In this document: piece by piece, positions 49,090-63,300 of the stretch
How the letters are laid out: each line of letters opens with the position of its first letter
Numbering within the stretch: position 1 is the stretch's first letter
Origin: Puffinus mauretanicus
Taxonomy: Eukaryota; Chordata; Aves; Procellariiformes; Procellariidae
Length of the DNA: 64,000 nucleotides
NCBI GenBank assembly: GCA_023333565.1
Contig: JAJKFH010000374.1
Coordinates: 2,604,001-2,668,000 of the forward strand
Direction of reading: 5' to 3'
Notes under the pieces: generated by a model
Database searches by the model: none
Seen by the model: the letters and a program-made list of their open reading frames with translations, nothing else
Told to the model about the DNA's origin: nothing
Position numbers and translations under genes: made by a program

Positions 49090-52000
49090 AGGCGGCATAG
49101 TTTTTTACTGGGAGATGTGTGTTTAAGGAGCAAGGTAATTCATCTTAGTGCTACTTGTTGCTATTATATGGAGACCTGATCTGACCTACTGGAGGACCTG
49201 TGAGTTCATATTTATTATGGGAAGCCTAGCTGAGTTCAAGACGTGAGTGTTCCTTGAGGTGAGTCCATTCATGTTCAGGTCTCGGGTGTTTGGCACTCAT
49301 TCAGGGCCAAATTCGGATACTATTGTGAACACTGTTTAGTGCCTTGCCTTCTCCTGGTGCAATGGCAAGGGCCTGTTCTGCATGAGCAAGGGGTCAGGAC
49401 ATGGCAGCTGGTGTCTGACATGGCCAAACCTCCCACTTGCACATAATACACAGCAGGGGACATCACTGACAGCCCCACTCATCAGGAAAAAAACATGTTT
49501 CGGAAATAGGACTAACTTGTATTTCCAAGGGTTGATAGGTATAATTTGTGATGTCTACAGATGTGAGAGAGACAAGGCCAGGAAAATAAGATTATATTTT
49601 TCACTGAGCCCTGCTGGGAGAGAGGCAGGGAGAAAAGTGGGGCTGTTCATAAGTGCCGTCTGGCTCACAGGCAGCAGAAATGAGGCTCCTCGCTCAGGGG
49701 CTCTCACCTGTGCCATGGAAATGTATAATCTTGAACCAGTTGATGAATCTCAGGTTGCACATCTTGAAAAAAGATGTTCCAACATTTACCAGCTTCAGGA
49801 ATGATGAAGCTTAATTATGTTTTCAAAGCTCTTAAAAATCCTCAGGAGGGAAACTGCCATGTATATTCCTAAATACAGAGTACCTTGGTAGGAAAACGTG
49901 TGAAATGTTTAGTTCTGCTTAGATTTAAAGCAAACATAATTACAGGTGGTTTGTTGTGTCCAGCGAATAGAGGAGTGGGAAAAGGGAAGCAATTTTGGTA
50001 CCAATGGATCTTAGTGCTGTAGACTCTGGGTTGCTAATAGTGTCCATGTAGCTGACTGAGATAGCTGAAGAGAGCAGAGTGACTTGGCCATAACTGCAAA
50101 CTCTTCAGGACCCCTCTGCAAGAGCGAATGGTAGGGATGTGGTTGCCTGCCAGCTTTGTATCGGGGGGGCGGGGGGGAAGTCCTACGGGCGAGATGTGGG
50201 CAGCCCAGCACAAAGCCAGCAGCTTGGTGACAGGAATGGGCTGAAAGGACAAAAGGAGCCATACGTAAGCACTCGAGATTCTTATAGATCAAGAAAAGAA
50301 TAATAATTGCAAATAGCAGATTCTCACTTTGTTTCATGCAGCTGTGAATGCTTGTCTCTGAAACCAGCCATGAGATGAAAGTGTGTGAGAAACAACGGTT
50401 TTCAAAAACTGTTCTCCAACTCATGCAGAGAGGAAATGCACAGTGTGTTTTAGAAGCTGGCTGAAGGAAATGTTCTTAACTTTTTCCTACCTTTTCCCCT
50501 AGTGGCTTCTTTCCTTAACATCCCAGTCTTTAAGAAAAACTCATGTTCTAATGTAACAAAAATATAGTTCCTCTCTATTTTTAGAAATTACATAAACAAG
50601 TCTAATAAATGGAGTATGATGGTGGTCAGGGAGCTCAGATTGGCTTTGGATATGGAGCAGAAATAGATGTGGACTTAACCAACCAAAGATCCCATAAAGT
50701 GCATTTCTCTTCCTTTTTTCTCTTTTCCTGGAACTATTATGATTTCAGGATTTTGGGATCATGTATAAATAAATCTGGCCAGCAGACTTGGCCAGAGGTT
50801 TGGAAAGATCATTTCTTGCACTTTTTTTAAAGAATGACTGAAATTAAGCATTAGAAGTTTTACTGATAAGTGTAAAACATTATTGGGTGATTTTTCTGTT
50901 AAGTTTCCCAAATGCTAAGCTAAGGTCCAGTAGTCATTGGGAATCCAAGTCCTACTCTGAGGAGAAAAAAGAGAGAAAAAAAAAATCTTGAGGGATAAAC
51001 AACTTGAACAAGAGCAGCAAGATGATAAAAATGAAGCAAAAGCAGTATGTAAGCTGGATTTTGGCAAAGTGTTTTGTAATTGCTGGCTTGTTGGTCTGTC
51101 TAAACTCAAGGAGCTTCAATGCTCGAGACATTTAAAGCCAGACTGCACAAAGCATTGGAGAGCAGGTAAATACTGTGCAGGGTTTAGAGGGAGGATAAAC
51201 GCTCTAGGAGCCAATCTTCCATCTCTAAGCTAGCATCACCCTTGGACCAACTCCTTGGTACAGCTTTTCTCAATCTCAGCAAAAGGCTGGGGTGAGTGGG
51301 ATGTTCATCAACCGGGAGACCTTTTGTCTTACCTGATTAAAGTAAACGTCTTCTGAGTGCATTAGACTCTTGAATCCCTCTCAACTTGCAGGTCTATAGA
51401 TTCTACCTCAACAGGGATACTGGTCTTTAGGAGCTAGTAAAGTGCGCACTAAATAAAAAGGATCGTGTGTTGACGGCCATAAATAGAATAGACTAGAAAG
51501 CCAAGGAAGATACTTCAGTGTTTTCTGTCGGTTGGTACCAGAAGGGCTGGGTTTGCAGCAGGAGCTAGGCTGTACTATGCCAAGTATACGCACAGACACT
51601 GGAAAGCTGGAATCAAGCCCTGGCCCTAAACTGGGAAGCCCAGGGATGAATTCTGCTTTCCCACATCCTGTAATATGCTCTTGACCACAAAATTACTGGC
51701 TGAAATAAGAACAGAAGCCAGTCAGTGCTCTGACTGTTGTCCCCTTAGCTGGGGTTTTTGTGGCAGGCCCAACTCAGGATGTTTTCACAGTCTCTGGCAT
51801 ATGAGGTTTTACAGGTGGGATTTTCAGGCAAGCACCTGCTTTTTAAGTTTTAAAGGAGTCTTGGAGGCTCCTTGGTGGATCTGTGGTGTAGGGATTTAAA
51901 GCATGTGTGACAGCAGAAACTCATGTACCTAAAGCAGTTGATAGGCACAAGCAGACACGCTGAGTGAGCTTCTGAGTTTGGAGCAGGCACTGAGATACAA

Positions 52001-52960
52001 GCTCAACTGACTCAATAGAGGAGACTATTTATACATATGCAATGGAAGAGAATAGACTGTACTGCATGTAACAGCTTTACAAAGTGTTTGAGATATAAAT
52101 ATACTCATTCCATTGGGTCCTTCCTCCAAAATGACAGCTCCCCATTGAAAGCTGTGTTCATGTCAGTGTCTATAGATCAAAGTCATATAGAAAGGCTAGA
52201 TCAAGGTTGCATTTGGAGAGAAAGTTCCCTATGCGGACACTTTCAGAAAGGCCAAATCAGATGAAGGCTCCCTCTCCTTAACTAGTGTTCAGAAATACCT
52301 GGAGAGAGGTATGTTATATATGCCAATTGGATTGGCAGAGAAGGATGGCAACACCGAAAGCATTTATCTCTTTTCTACAAGTGTGCCTGCTCTCACCTGG
52401 CTGAAAGGGGTCCATTGGTAGAGGAAATGAGTTCACTTAAGTTTCACTCAGTGTTTCCTCATCTCTCTGGCCAGCTGATACATGTTCCCCCAAATGCAGA
52501 CACATCCTGAGTGATGGACCAGCCTCTTTAAAGATGCTCTGCTGGTAGGAAAGGACCTTAAGCAGTTGGTGCACTTAAACTAGCCCTTTGTTGCAAAGGC
52601 CTCATCAAGTGAGGATCAGCTTCCAATTCATCTTTTCCACCTCCCTGGCCCCAGTATTCAGCACGGTGTCGGGGAGGAAACTCGTACACCATGCAGTCAG
52701 CTATGTCAAATATCCTCCAAGGGGGCCCTTAGTAATTGCCAGAGAATGGCACTTCCTGGATTTTTTTTTTTTAAACCCCAACCCACTTTTAACATTTTTT
52801 TTTTCATGGAATACCTTTCTCAGTAGGCTTTTAGCTGAGAACATCAATGATAAGAGTGGTCTCAGCAGCTGTGGCCAGCAGTAGCCAGTTCTGGCACCCT
52901 TGGCTTCAGAACAACTGTCTTGCTGGGACAGTGATTCCCTCTAGAGGGCATTGGTTACAC
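49090..52960. other. No gene recognised; unique sequence
   Basis: Contains a G7-C-G7 tract at 50163-50177 and otherwise unremarkable DNA. A 140-codon plus-strand frame at 49382-49804 and a 137-codon minus-strand frame at 50011-50424 have no recognisable domain. Confidence 0.65.
50163..50177 (+). repeat. G7-C-G7 tract, potential G-quadruplex
   Basis: Two runs of seven G separated by one C could in principle supply the four G-triplets needed for an intramolecular quadruplex. No regulatory context is evident. Confidence 0.6.
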
Positions 52961-52971
52961 AGATGCGTGTG

Positions 52972-52986
52972 CACACACACACACAC
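52972..52986 (+). repeat. Short (CA)n microsatellite
   Basis: About 7.5 uninterrupted CA units, flanked by further CACA/TGTG alternation to about 53030. A short dinucleotide microsatellite, potentially polymorphic. Confidence 0.9.
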
Positions 52987-53034
52987 TCACATGTGCAGTC
53001 ACACACATGCCCATGTGTGCAGAGACCCATGCAT

Positions 53035-56000
53035 GGCCTTCCATGGTCAGCAGGAAGTGAAAAAAAAGAAGGGATTTGTGGCTTACATGTATTGAAAGGT
53101 GCCAGGCAAGCTGAATTTCAGCTGTTAGCAGGTACGGTGCTGATAAAGTATAAGGCCTTGGGACCTCTTGGCACTCCCCCAGAAAAGAAACTGCAAACCC
53201 AATTAACCACATCAGGTGATGTGGCTCTACTAGAGTAGAAGCTAAGCTTTTCAAACACCTATGTTTTACTCCTGCAGTGCGTGCGCAACATGAGTTGGAC
53301 AGATGTCCTCTGCCTGCTCTTGTTTATGTTAAGCAGAGAAAGGAATCCCAGGGTGATGACCACAGAACTGTTGAGTCTTGCTAGAAATGGATCTCTTCTA
53401 AGTATCTCTTCAAAGTATCTTCCTTACTTAGTCATAAGGAGATGATGGGTTCCTCATGAACTCTGGTCCTAAACTACTGAAGATGTTTTGCAGACCTTGA
53501 TATGTACTTGATCAACATTAATAAAACAGAGTAGGTGCACCTTTGTAATGACAGTGGGATCCTTGGCCTCTGCTCTTGCTAGAGAGTAGCATCATGACGT
53601 ATTTATACAACACCAGCATAAACAGTATTTTCCAGAGAGCTTTACCACTTGAGCCAAAAATGTTTTGGAAACAGAAGTTGACGTGTTCAGAAACATTCTT
53701 TTCATCTGAAACCTGCCATAAGTCCCTTCATGTCAGTGCTATCCAAATATCCTGTGGACATAACGCCGATGGACAGCCTGATGCCAATGTCCCAGACTGT
53801 TGATGCAAACTACGGAGTTGACTGACCCTCCAAGGACTAAGGAGGCTTCAGGCAGGCATGAAGTCTGCCTGAAAGATGACAATGAGGAGAGGGAAAAGGA
53901 CCCGGTTCCTCAGTAAACGCAATTTGAGCTGGTTCATAACTCAGAGCTTTTCCTTAGAAGTGCTTGTGGTCAGAAGTTCTCCCTATCCAGCTGAACCCAT
54001 CAGGAGGCCACAAATGCATGGTCAGGCCATCCCTTACATAGCTCCTGGGAATTGCTGGAGGGTTTACACAAACCAAAGGCCCTGGGGCTCCTGCTTGGCC
54101 TGTCTGCAGTGGATGGTCTCCACCTGGAAGCATCTGGAGCACACCCTTGGTCTGCCAGTGACTGCTGGCTCTGTGGGCTGAGGAAGGCAAAAGCACCAAG
54201 GACCTTGTGGTGAGGACATCCTTCCTGGACGTCCCTTCTCAGCAGGCTGCTGCTGGCAAGAGCATGCTCAGTGCTTCACTTCTGATGTGCACTGCTACCG
54301 CCACGTGTGCCAGGAGCGTGCCAGGCCTCAGCACGCCGACTGCTCTCCTTGTGGGGGCTGAGCGGGTGGCAGCTCATCTCCCTCCTCAAGGGAGGTGTTC
54401 CAGAGGAAATTTGTTCCAACTTGAACTTAACCGTTCCCCTGTGTTACAGTGCATGTCAAATGGGACAACCAAGCCAAGGTATGGCCTGCTTTTTTTTATC
54501 TTCCAGTCAGGAGGTTTGCCTTACCCATTCCCTCTTTCTTTTACAAATGCTCATGTTTTAAAATTCTCCCAGTGTTGTTCGGGCTTTTTTCCCCCCTCCT
54601 GGAAATGGTAGAGTTTGGGGATCCTTGAACTAGATCTGGTTTTCAGGGAGGACAGTGCTTGCAAGAGGCAGATTCAGTTTTGCTTAAAACTAGAATGAAG
54701 ACCAAAGTTACAAGTTAATAAGTAGCGTTTTTATAGGTACTGTGGTTCTTGAAGCAATTTTGTTGAATTTTTTCCTGTTGTGGCTGAAATAACCCTGTGC
54801 ATCTGATGAGAAGAAGCAAGGAGGTCTTCAATCTTTTAAGATACCAGAAGAACTGGTTTAGGGTTTTAACAAGAAGGAGCAGAATAAATTCCAGGCCTCA
54901 TCACAGGAAAGACCTCTAATTGCTGAAGTCTGGAACATTTTGAAAGCTGCTTAAGTGTGATAAACAGCAGTTCTTGGAGCTGAAATGTAACTATACAATG
55001 CGATGGAGAGTAGAGTACTGTTGAATGAGTGGAAAATCTAGTTGAAACAGTCGCATAAAGGGCTTTATTCAAATCCCATAAAAGTCAGTAGGCATCTTTG
55101 CTTAACTGAGGACTTGGGTTAAAGTGTGCTTCAATCAGTCCCCAGTCAGAATGTGCCTGAATTTTCAGATGCTTTAACTGCAGATTTCATTTTATTGAAC
55201 TTCTGGACCCACCCTCCCTCTACATCCAACCAATGAAGCATGGGAGTGAAGCACAGTAAGTCCTAAACAAGACAGGCTAGTGACTAGAAGACCAGCATCC
55301 CTTCTCCAAAGCACAAATTTTTTGAGACAGACCCAAGAAATCTTGTAGATGATAATAGAATAACCAGGCTAAAGGTGGAATTTTCTTTCTAAATCAAGTT
55401 CTTATGCATAGGGTCTAAAGTGCCCAAACTTTATGGCCTTTTCTAAATTTTTCCAACATCTATTGCTTATTTCTGAATTATTATCCATGTGTCTAACTTG
55501 TGGTTTTGGAGAAGAGGAAGATAATTTTATTTTTGACTGCAGCTAAATGCTTGTGGTATAAGTAAAGACTTCGATTGCTCTTGCTCCCCCCATGGGTACA
55601 TGACATTGCCAGTTTTCCCTATGCAATTGTCTAGTCTGTATAGCTCTGTCAAGTCCCCTGTGATTTGTCTTCACCTGGAAGGGCTTTCCTTCATGCCTTT
55701 GTGTGTAGAAATCTCTCTCACATTTTCATTGCCTATTTCTAGACTCTTTCCAGGTTTGCCACAGGGTAGGAATGTGGTATTTTGGGCAGGATAAACTATT
55801 GCTAAGAATTGAAGTTTCGTTATTTATTACAGCGATGAATTGAACTAGGCTGCTGGGCAGCAAAGAACCAAGGAGAGAGACATGCCAGCCATTGCAATAG
55901 TTCATACCAGCTCTAATTACTGATATCAGCTTATATCCAGATGGATCAATTTGGTCTCCAGGCCAAATCTATTCTTTGCATAATCCAAATGAAGGCAACA

Positions 56001-59000
56001 AAGTTGTGCCTTGGATGAATCTCATGCCTTGATCCAGAGTGCTCTGCAGTTGGCAAGATGTCCCTATTTGTCTTGCACGTTTGCCTTGTCTCTCTCAAAC
56101 CACACTGCTGGATCCTACATGGGTTTTAATGGAGGAGGGGGGAAAAGCTTATGTCACCATTGAGGGTATATATTATGTACACCTGAGAATCCTGGAGACA
56201 AGATTTGGTGAAAAGGGAGTGATTGTTGTTGGGGGAATTGTGCTGTTATTTCACATGGGTAAAGCTGGGTGGGTGTGCACCTGCTAGCTACTTGGTATGT
56301 GAAAGGAAGGAAGGAATATGCAATTACGTGGTAGTTTGGGGCAGTTGAAGTATGTAATGAGGATTGCTGATGACAGCAATTACATTTTCCTAGCAGATAA
56401 GTTAGTTCCAGATTGCTGGCTGAGTGTGCAAAGACAGTGCTTAGTCCGAGTTTCAACTCTCTAAGTCTCTCTTGCTTCCTCTCCAAGTTTTCTTCTGTCT
56501 GCCAAGTATGTGTTTTGAAGGAGCATATCCAGTCCTGTCTGGAGGAAAAGTACCTCTGCAACCTGTTGGAGTCCTGCTGGAGTGCCGGTAGAGCTAGCAA
56601 GGAGACTTCTTTCTCACTTCTGACGTCACACCCCTTCCACAGGGGCTGGCTAGAAAAGCATTTGGCCTCCATTCTCCTGCTAACAGTGGCTGTGCTCTGT
56701 TAATTCTCTTTTGGGTGACAGCCATTCCCTAAGGGGAACGTTTTCATGATTAAGGCCAGCCTAATCTAGTCAAAGTTTGCTGCTTTAAAATACGCAGGAT
56801 GGATCCCTCACATGGTATAAATTGACATGGTGGTATTCAAGTCACACTGCAGATCTGGTCCATCTGTTTTAAGTGGTTGCCTCTTTTGTTTGTCTCCTTG
56901 ATTTACAAGTGGTCTGTGGATTTTACTCTTGATTTCAGGAGTTGGAGGGCTTTGATTTCACCATCATCCTACAATAGCAGTTGTTTTTCCATGACTGGAA
57001 GTTGACACCCTCCTAGGAGCATCTAACAGCAACAGCTGTAAAAATCAGAGTGGGGAAGGAGTCAGTCCCTCTGCCAGAAACTCTATATCACTTTTCCCAC
57101 CCTTTCACTCTTGCTAGATGCAGGGCTTTTCTATGTCTTCAGGGTTTCATTTCCAGTTGGCTGCCTGTCGTAGGTATGGCCCAAAATAATTGAAGGTCAT
57201 CCATTATTTCACAGGGCTTTGGAACAAGCCCTTGCTTGAGGACCAGATCTTATTTTCAGAAACCAGGCTAGGCTGTCTGTGGAAAGGGGTGTTGAAGAAT
57301 GGGGAGACACTTGGCTCCAGAGTAGTACCTGGCACCACTGCTGGAAAAGGTTTTTGGATACTGAAGTGTCTGCCTGTGGGAAAAGGAGGAATGATACCCA
57401 TAGCCTACATGGTGGGTCTGCCCTCCCTTGCCCATCTGGGTGATGCAGTGTAACTCCTGGGGCGTAGGACAGTGATACTTGCTGAGCTCAGATAACTGGA
57501 AGAGCGTCATAACACACTGCCCTGTCCCACAACAGAACTACATATTTCTTTGGTGACGAATCTCCATTTCCTTTTGGAAAAGTTTGCCCCTCCAAGGTAT
57601 TATTTTGGATGTGTGTCTGAATTATTTTATATCCAACTTTTGGGGGGGTGAGAGGGGGACAAGGCAGAGTTAATCACCAAACAAGCTCCGATCCCCATCT
57701 ATCTGCTTTTTGCTCTTAAGGAAATGAAGTCATATTTATGTGCAGAGGTAATCCAGAAATGTGAGCTCCTGCCAAGACATTTGTTTACACAAAGCTTAAG
57801 GGAGGTGATGTTTGTGTGTGCCCAAAGCTTGAGCAACTACCTTACATTAGAAGGAAGGTGGCAAATATTTCAGCCCTGATCCTATCGAGACAAAAGCTCA
57901 TCACCAGCAAAACCAATATTCCTTGCCATCCTGATGTGCCTGGGAGCACGCAAGGCAGTCTGTACTCACCCAGCCTTATTGCTGGAAGTAATACTATGAA
58001 TTTCTGTCATCCTGTCCAGTTGAGATGGAAAAGTGGTTTAAAAGCATCTTTTGAACTGTTTCCCTTCCATTTTGGTTAGTTTGTTCAGTATGACTATTTT
58101 TGTTTAAGAGGAAAAAAAGAAATCAAAACAAAGAGAAAGTACTATGTAGAAGTTGCACCGGAAGCATGAACAGGGCTGTTGACTTTCTGGCTCAGACCTG
58201 TGTTTTATAACCATGAGAACATTGTTCCTTTTTACCACTGTTTCCCTTGATGTATGACGGCAGTGAAATAGGAAATATGGCTGAACAGCCATTGGCATCT
58301 TTCAGAGACTTTTGGAAACTTATTTGTTAGAAATGTTTTGCTTTATTTGGGTTATATTCTTTTTTTTTTTAATTGGGAAATAATAGGAAAATGGGGTCTA
58401 CACATGCTTATGGTTGTTCTTATGGCTTTTTTAGCGTTTTATTATTGCTGTAATCAGGGCCCTGAAAATTGATGTGTTGTAACAGCATCTTTCTTGTATC
58501 ATTATTAGCTGTACCACTGTTTTATTTGCCTGGTACTTCACAACTGAACTTAAGAAATTAGTGATGTTTTCCTTGTGTTACCATTGGAACTAGATAGTTA
58601 TAATGTAGCATCAAAGACCTAGGGGTTAATTTTTGTGAGGTACCACTGACAAATGAAAAATCACTGATGAACAGTTTTGTTTCACCAGTCCCATCAATCT
58701 TAGCGGAATCCACCATGTTCTTTAGTGAAGCTGCTAGAATTAAGGAATTCTTCAAAATAAGAAGAAATTTGTAGTGGGGCTTACCTGCTGCCTTTGTTCT
58801 TGGATATCACCCTATGGACTCAAGCCGAAAGTAATCATCTAAGATCTTCACCTGTTCAAGAACAAGCCAAGATTTAGTACTGAAGTGAGGAAAAATGCTG
58901 TGACTGTGAAGATAGTTTTCTCTGAACACCATGACTTGGAAGACAAATTACATAGCAACTCTGAGGCCAAACCATAAACTATATTCCCTTGCTGACCTCA

Positions 59001-60375
59001 GCTTCTCAAAGTCAGCTCTCAGCATAAACAACTTCAGGAAAAGCAACTTGCCCAATAGGAGTCTGTGTGTTTACTAAATCAGCATCTGCCCTTGCACCCA
59101 TTGCTTCCTTTTTGGCAAATTGAGGAACAAAGCACTCTGAAAAAGACACTTTGCTGGAAGCTGAGTTGCCTGGAAAAGGCAATGGGAGTTCATTCTGGAC
59201 ACTTGAGATGTGCAAACTACTCTGTACTTAATAAATGTAAGGCAAATTCATTTCCAACTCTTCCTCATGTCAGGCTGGTTTTCCTAGTTCATCTACGTGA
59301 CCCCAGATCTGCAGATTCCGTAAAGGCAAAAACTATTATTTAGGAAGTGGGTTTTGCTTCTGTAGAGGAAGTAAGGGTTGATTTCATAAGTTTGGCGTTA
59401 CCCACTGTTTAGCTTGGTGGACACACAAAGATAGCTGGAAAACACTAAGGCTGCTTTGCAAAAAATGGCACGAGAATGCTATTGCCAAAATCTGTTGTTG
59501 CATCTTCAGAGCTTTTTTCTTATTTCTCCCTCTACCCTCACCCCAAAGGCTGAAAACAATAAACATTTCCATATTTTCTTAGAATGAGCAGATAAAAAAA
59601 TTTCAACTACGTACTGTAGAGCACTTCATGAGAAAAAGAATGGCACTGAGAGCAGGGAATGTTCAGCAAAGAGACTTCTTTAGCCCAGCAGAAAGCTTTA
59701 ATGATAGGAAAAATGGTTTCTAATCAGAATAGGAAGCAAAAGTTGAAATTTTGAGCCACAGAGCAGAAAAATATTTTGAAGAGGTTTTCAAATCAGAAAT
59801 GTCAATATAAAATGTCAACATTGCCTAGCAAAATAAAGGTGCCCAATATGTCAAAGTAACAGTTTTCATTTTGAATTGACATTTTGAAATGAAAAACACT
59901 TCCTATTGAGATGTTGGCTTTACTCCAAAGCGCTCTCAATTTAATAAAAATTTAATAAAATTGATATTTTCCTTTGGAAAAATTTTAGTTCAGCCTGACC
60001 TCAGTTCTCTGAGGAAACTTGTTTTATTCTGAAAACTTCAACTAGTATTAGGTAGGATATAGTAAACCACCTTTTCAGCTTGCTTTAGTGTTTGTGTAGA
60101 TGTGTTTGTCTTCCTACAGCATCCTGGTTTCCTTAGCATTTGGAAATGATCTTGTTTCCAGAGTTACTGTGGCATGTTACGAAGGAGTTATATTCAGGTG
60201 CTCTCGTGAAACTTTTGCTCTTCTTCTTTCATTCTTCGTAAACTAAATCAAACTTTATTATAAGCTAAATGTCCGTGCTTTGCTGCTCTTAAAATGAGCT
60301 GTTAAAAGGCTTTAAAAAGGAAAAAGGGAACAGAATCTCCAGATGATAAATACAAGTAGTGCCTAGTGGAAAAAG
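53035..60375. other. No gene recognised; unique sequence
   Basis: Apart from one weak MITE-like fragment (55059-55140) nothing recognisable was found. AT-rich stretches occur at 58320-58560 and 59580-60000. The 172-codon minus-strand frame at 56154-56672 has no domain that I recognise and lacks supporting splice or promoter signals. Confidence 0.65.
55059..55140 (+). mobile_element. Possible half of a palindromic amniote MITE
   Basis: GGGCTTTATTCAAATCCCAT followed by AAAAGTCAGTAGGCATCTTTGC resembles the left arm of a palindromic amniote element (GGGCCTTATTCAAAGCCCATTGAAGTCAGTGGGAGTCTTT). The right arm is not clearly present. Tentative. Confidence 0.35.
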
Positions 60376-60379
60376 TCAA

Positions 60380-60392
60380 GGGGGGGGGAGGG
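60380..60392 (+). repeat. G-rich tract
   Basis: G9 followed by A and GGG, within purine-rich flanks. Low-complexity; a similar GGGGAGGGGGGG tract lies at 60599-60608. Confidence 0.75.
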
Positions 60393-60399
60393 AAGAGGA

Positions 60400-63300
60400 A
60401 ATAGCTGTGAAAACACTTTTTGAACAAATAGCTGTGCTTTAACTTTGTATTGCAAGGTTGCCTGGATACACTGGAAGAACGGGGATCCTTCTATATATAT
60501 TAGCTAGTTTAGTGTTTACTGCTGGAACCTGGAATGTAACTCCAGGCACTATTTACAAATGTTTGGGATGAAGTAGTTCCAGAAAACCAAACAAAGAGGG
60601 GAGGGGGGGAATCATCCCCAAACTCGTTGTTTCTGTTTTCCTGATCATGTTGCTATGTATAATCTAAAATAGTAGGTAGGTAGAAGCTTATATAAGCTAC
60701 GGTGGAAGACAGGGGGAACTTACAGGAGCTATTGTAGAGCTAGACTAGATGTGCATCGAAGGGTCCACGGCAGATGAACCTGCTTGCAGAGCAGAGGTGG
60801 AGGAGTGCAGCACCAGATGAAGTAAGGCAGAAAGGGATTTGTAAAGGAAGACTCCTGGTCTGGGTTTGTGATGGGTTCATGGAAGTACGTACCACCCCGG
60901 ACTGGGAGTTGGAAACCTCCTATCTGATCCTGCTTGGCCATTCCCTCTGCCCCAAGCACCAGCGTAGGACTGTGCCTTGCAGTGATGTGACACGATGAAC
61001 GTCCGTCTGTCGCGTATCAGCTGCTCTCCCTTTGTGCTCCTTGCGGGGATGGGTTGTCTGTGCCATGAAGCGTCCTGTCATTGTAAGCTTTTAGATGTGT
61101 GCACGTGATGCGTATTTCTATAATCCTCTGTGCTTATGGCTGTGCAAGCTGCTGGAAGAGTTATGTTTTGGATCAGGAAGTGGGAGCTTTGTGACAGTCC
61201 TTAGTTCCTGGGAGGTTTATCTTGGTTTCTGGTTCCAGAGAGTGTAAGTGCTCTGCAGCTTTGAAAAAGGATATCCCAATAGATCAGGAATGCAGATTTG
61301 CAGATTATGAAATGTTTTAAAGGCAGGAGGGAATAGTCCTTCTGCAATTTAGATCTAGGGCACTGTTCTCTTTTTTTTTCTTTTTTTTTTTTTTGTGGAT
61401 GCTTTGAATCTTTTTAGTTATGTTCTGCTCTGTGATTGTATCTAGCTGTGGAGGGGTCTGGAGGTATTTCTGAGAATGAGATACTCCTTTTAATCTTGAC
61501 ATCACTTTTCTTGGGCTTGGAACTGTTCCACTTAATGTTTCATTTAATCTGATGTTGTTGACTGATCTTCCTTGATCTGAAAAGGAACATGTTCTTCATC
61601 TAGCTCTTAAGTTCACACTTGAATTGAAACTTTCTCAGTGTTGGTACACTTAAAAAAAAAAAAATTCAGGGTCATGTGGGAGTCTCAGAACTGGTCTGTG
61701 CTGTGTATTACAGCCATGTGTGATTTCACAGTGGACAGAGCTGTGCAGTAGATGAATTCCTCGTGCTCTGAAGCTGCAGATCCCTACCACCTCAGCCAGA
61801 ATGAGTCACCATGAGTTTTTTTCCTGTAGTGGTTGATGACGTGCAGTGAAAGATTCTAATTCTGCCCAGTATGGGGCAATGATGCATCTTCACTGACTAC
61901 TTTATTGCAGTTTTTTGTAGATCTCTGTGAAATGCTATTTCAGGAGCCCCCAGACAGCCAGACTTTAAAGTTCCTTTGCAAGACAAACTCAGTCAACACA
62001 TTTGATGATCATACTTTAATTTTGACAGTCATTTCTACTATGCTGGGGCATATCTCATACCTTTCTGCCTTGAATGATGTCAAATACATTCAGTGCAGAG
62101 AGACAGCCCACTTTACCTGTCGCTGCTTGGCTGTGTTATACATTTAGGTCTGTACGTTATCCTGATTGAGGCCTACTTGATGCCAGCAGAAATTCAGAGT
62201 GAATTTGTGCCTGGGCCACAAGTTTTAGTTGGATTTCGGTCCCCTTGCACTTGCTGAAGAGGAGTTTGCTGTTTATATGGTTATAAGGACTGCTCACGGC
62301 TTAAGGAGTTTCTCGCTGCCAACCTGTTGGAATTAAACCCTTTAAAGGTCTGTTATGGACTCCTGGACTAATCCCTGGATCATGCAGCCTCCTCTGCTGC
62401 CTCCAATTCTCTACCTGTTTTGTGTGTAAAATGAGAGACTTCATTTTTCAGACTGTCAAAAATGTTTTTCATCAATCCTTAGACTACAAAAACTGGTAGT
62501 CAGTGAAAGCCAAATATTTGAGATGTTTACCTCTGATAGGGAAGCGCATGCTGTAAAAGTGACTCTTATCAATGCTGTCTTTGTGAAAGCAGAAAGATGT
62601 TCTTGGGTTTTGTAAGTATGTCTCACCTACATACCTTCAACGTACCTGTGCCTGCCAATGCTGCAGGCTGCAGCCCCGTGTAGAGGTGCTCAGGATGTCT
62701 GGTTACTGTGGCACGGAGTTTGCTGTGACCTTATTTACCCTGCATAGCTTTCTGCAAGATAGCTGCAGCCAAGGATCCTGGAGGGCCATCACAGCTTACA
62801 AACCAGTTGACTCTGGATTTCTGCTGGTGTACGCTATGTCAGTCAGACATGAAGTGGTAACCTCTCATGGTTGGGCAAGTTCTGTTGGCAGACACCTACA
62901 GGGCAGCTGAAATTATCCTGACGAAAGAGTATTTTTAATGGTAGGCCTTATAATGCTGCTGGGCATGGAAATGTAGGGAGAGGGTGGGGTGGTTTTAGCA
63001 GATCGATATGAAGTGCAGCTTTGATATCACCAGACGGACATTAGCAGCGCTCTGCTCCCGCAGCGTAGCGATATCCTTCTGCTAGGGACATGTTTTACAT
63101 CTGGCATCTTGACTGATATTGCTCTGGTAATAAAGTGTTTCTTTTTATTTTCATTTCTATGTGGATGTTTGTGTCGTGTACTGTCCCAGCACTGGAAAAG
63201 ATGATCAAATTAAAAAATACATCACAGAAAGCATTGCAGGGTGTTTATTCATAGCAGCATTGGAATGCTATGGTTAGTTTTATTCTGCAGTAACTCACTG

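Noticed and set aside
49382..49804. 140-codon open frame on the plus strand
   Set aside because: No recognisable domain or exon boundary signals; likely chance.
52940..53110. Cys/His-rich open frames over the CA repeat
   Set aside because: They are translations of CACA/TGTG simple sequence, not a zinc-binding protein.
56154..56672. 172-codon open frame on the minus strand
   Set aside because: No domain, odd composition and no splice or promoter context; treated as a chance open frame.
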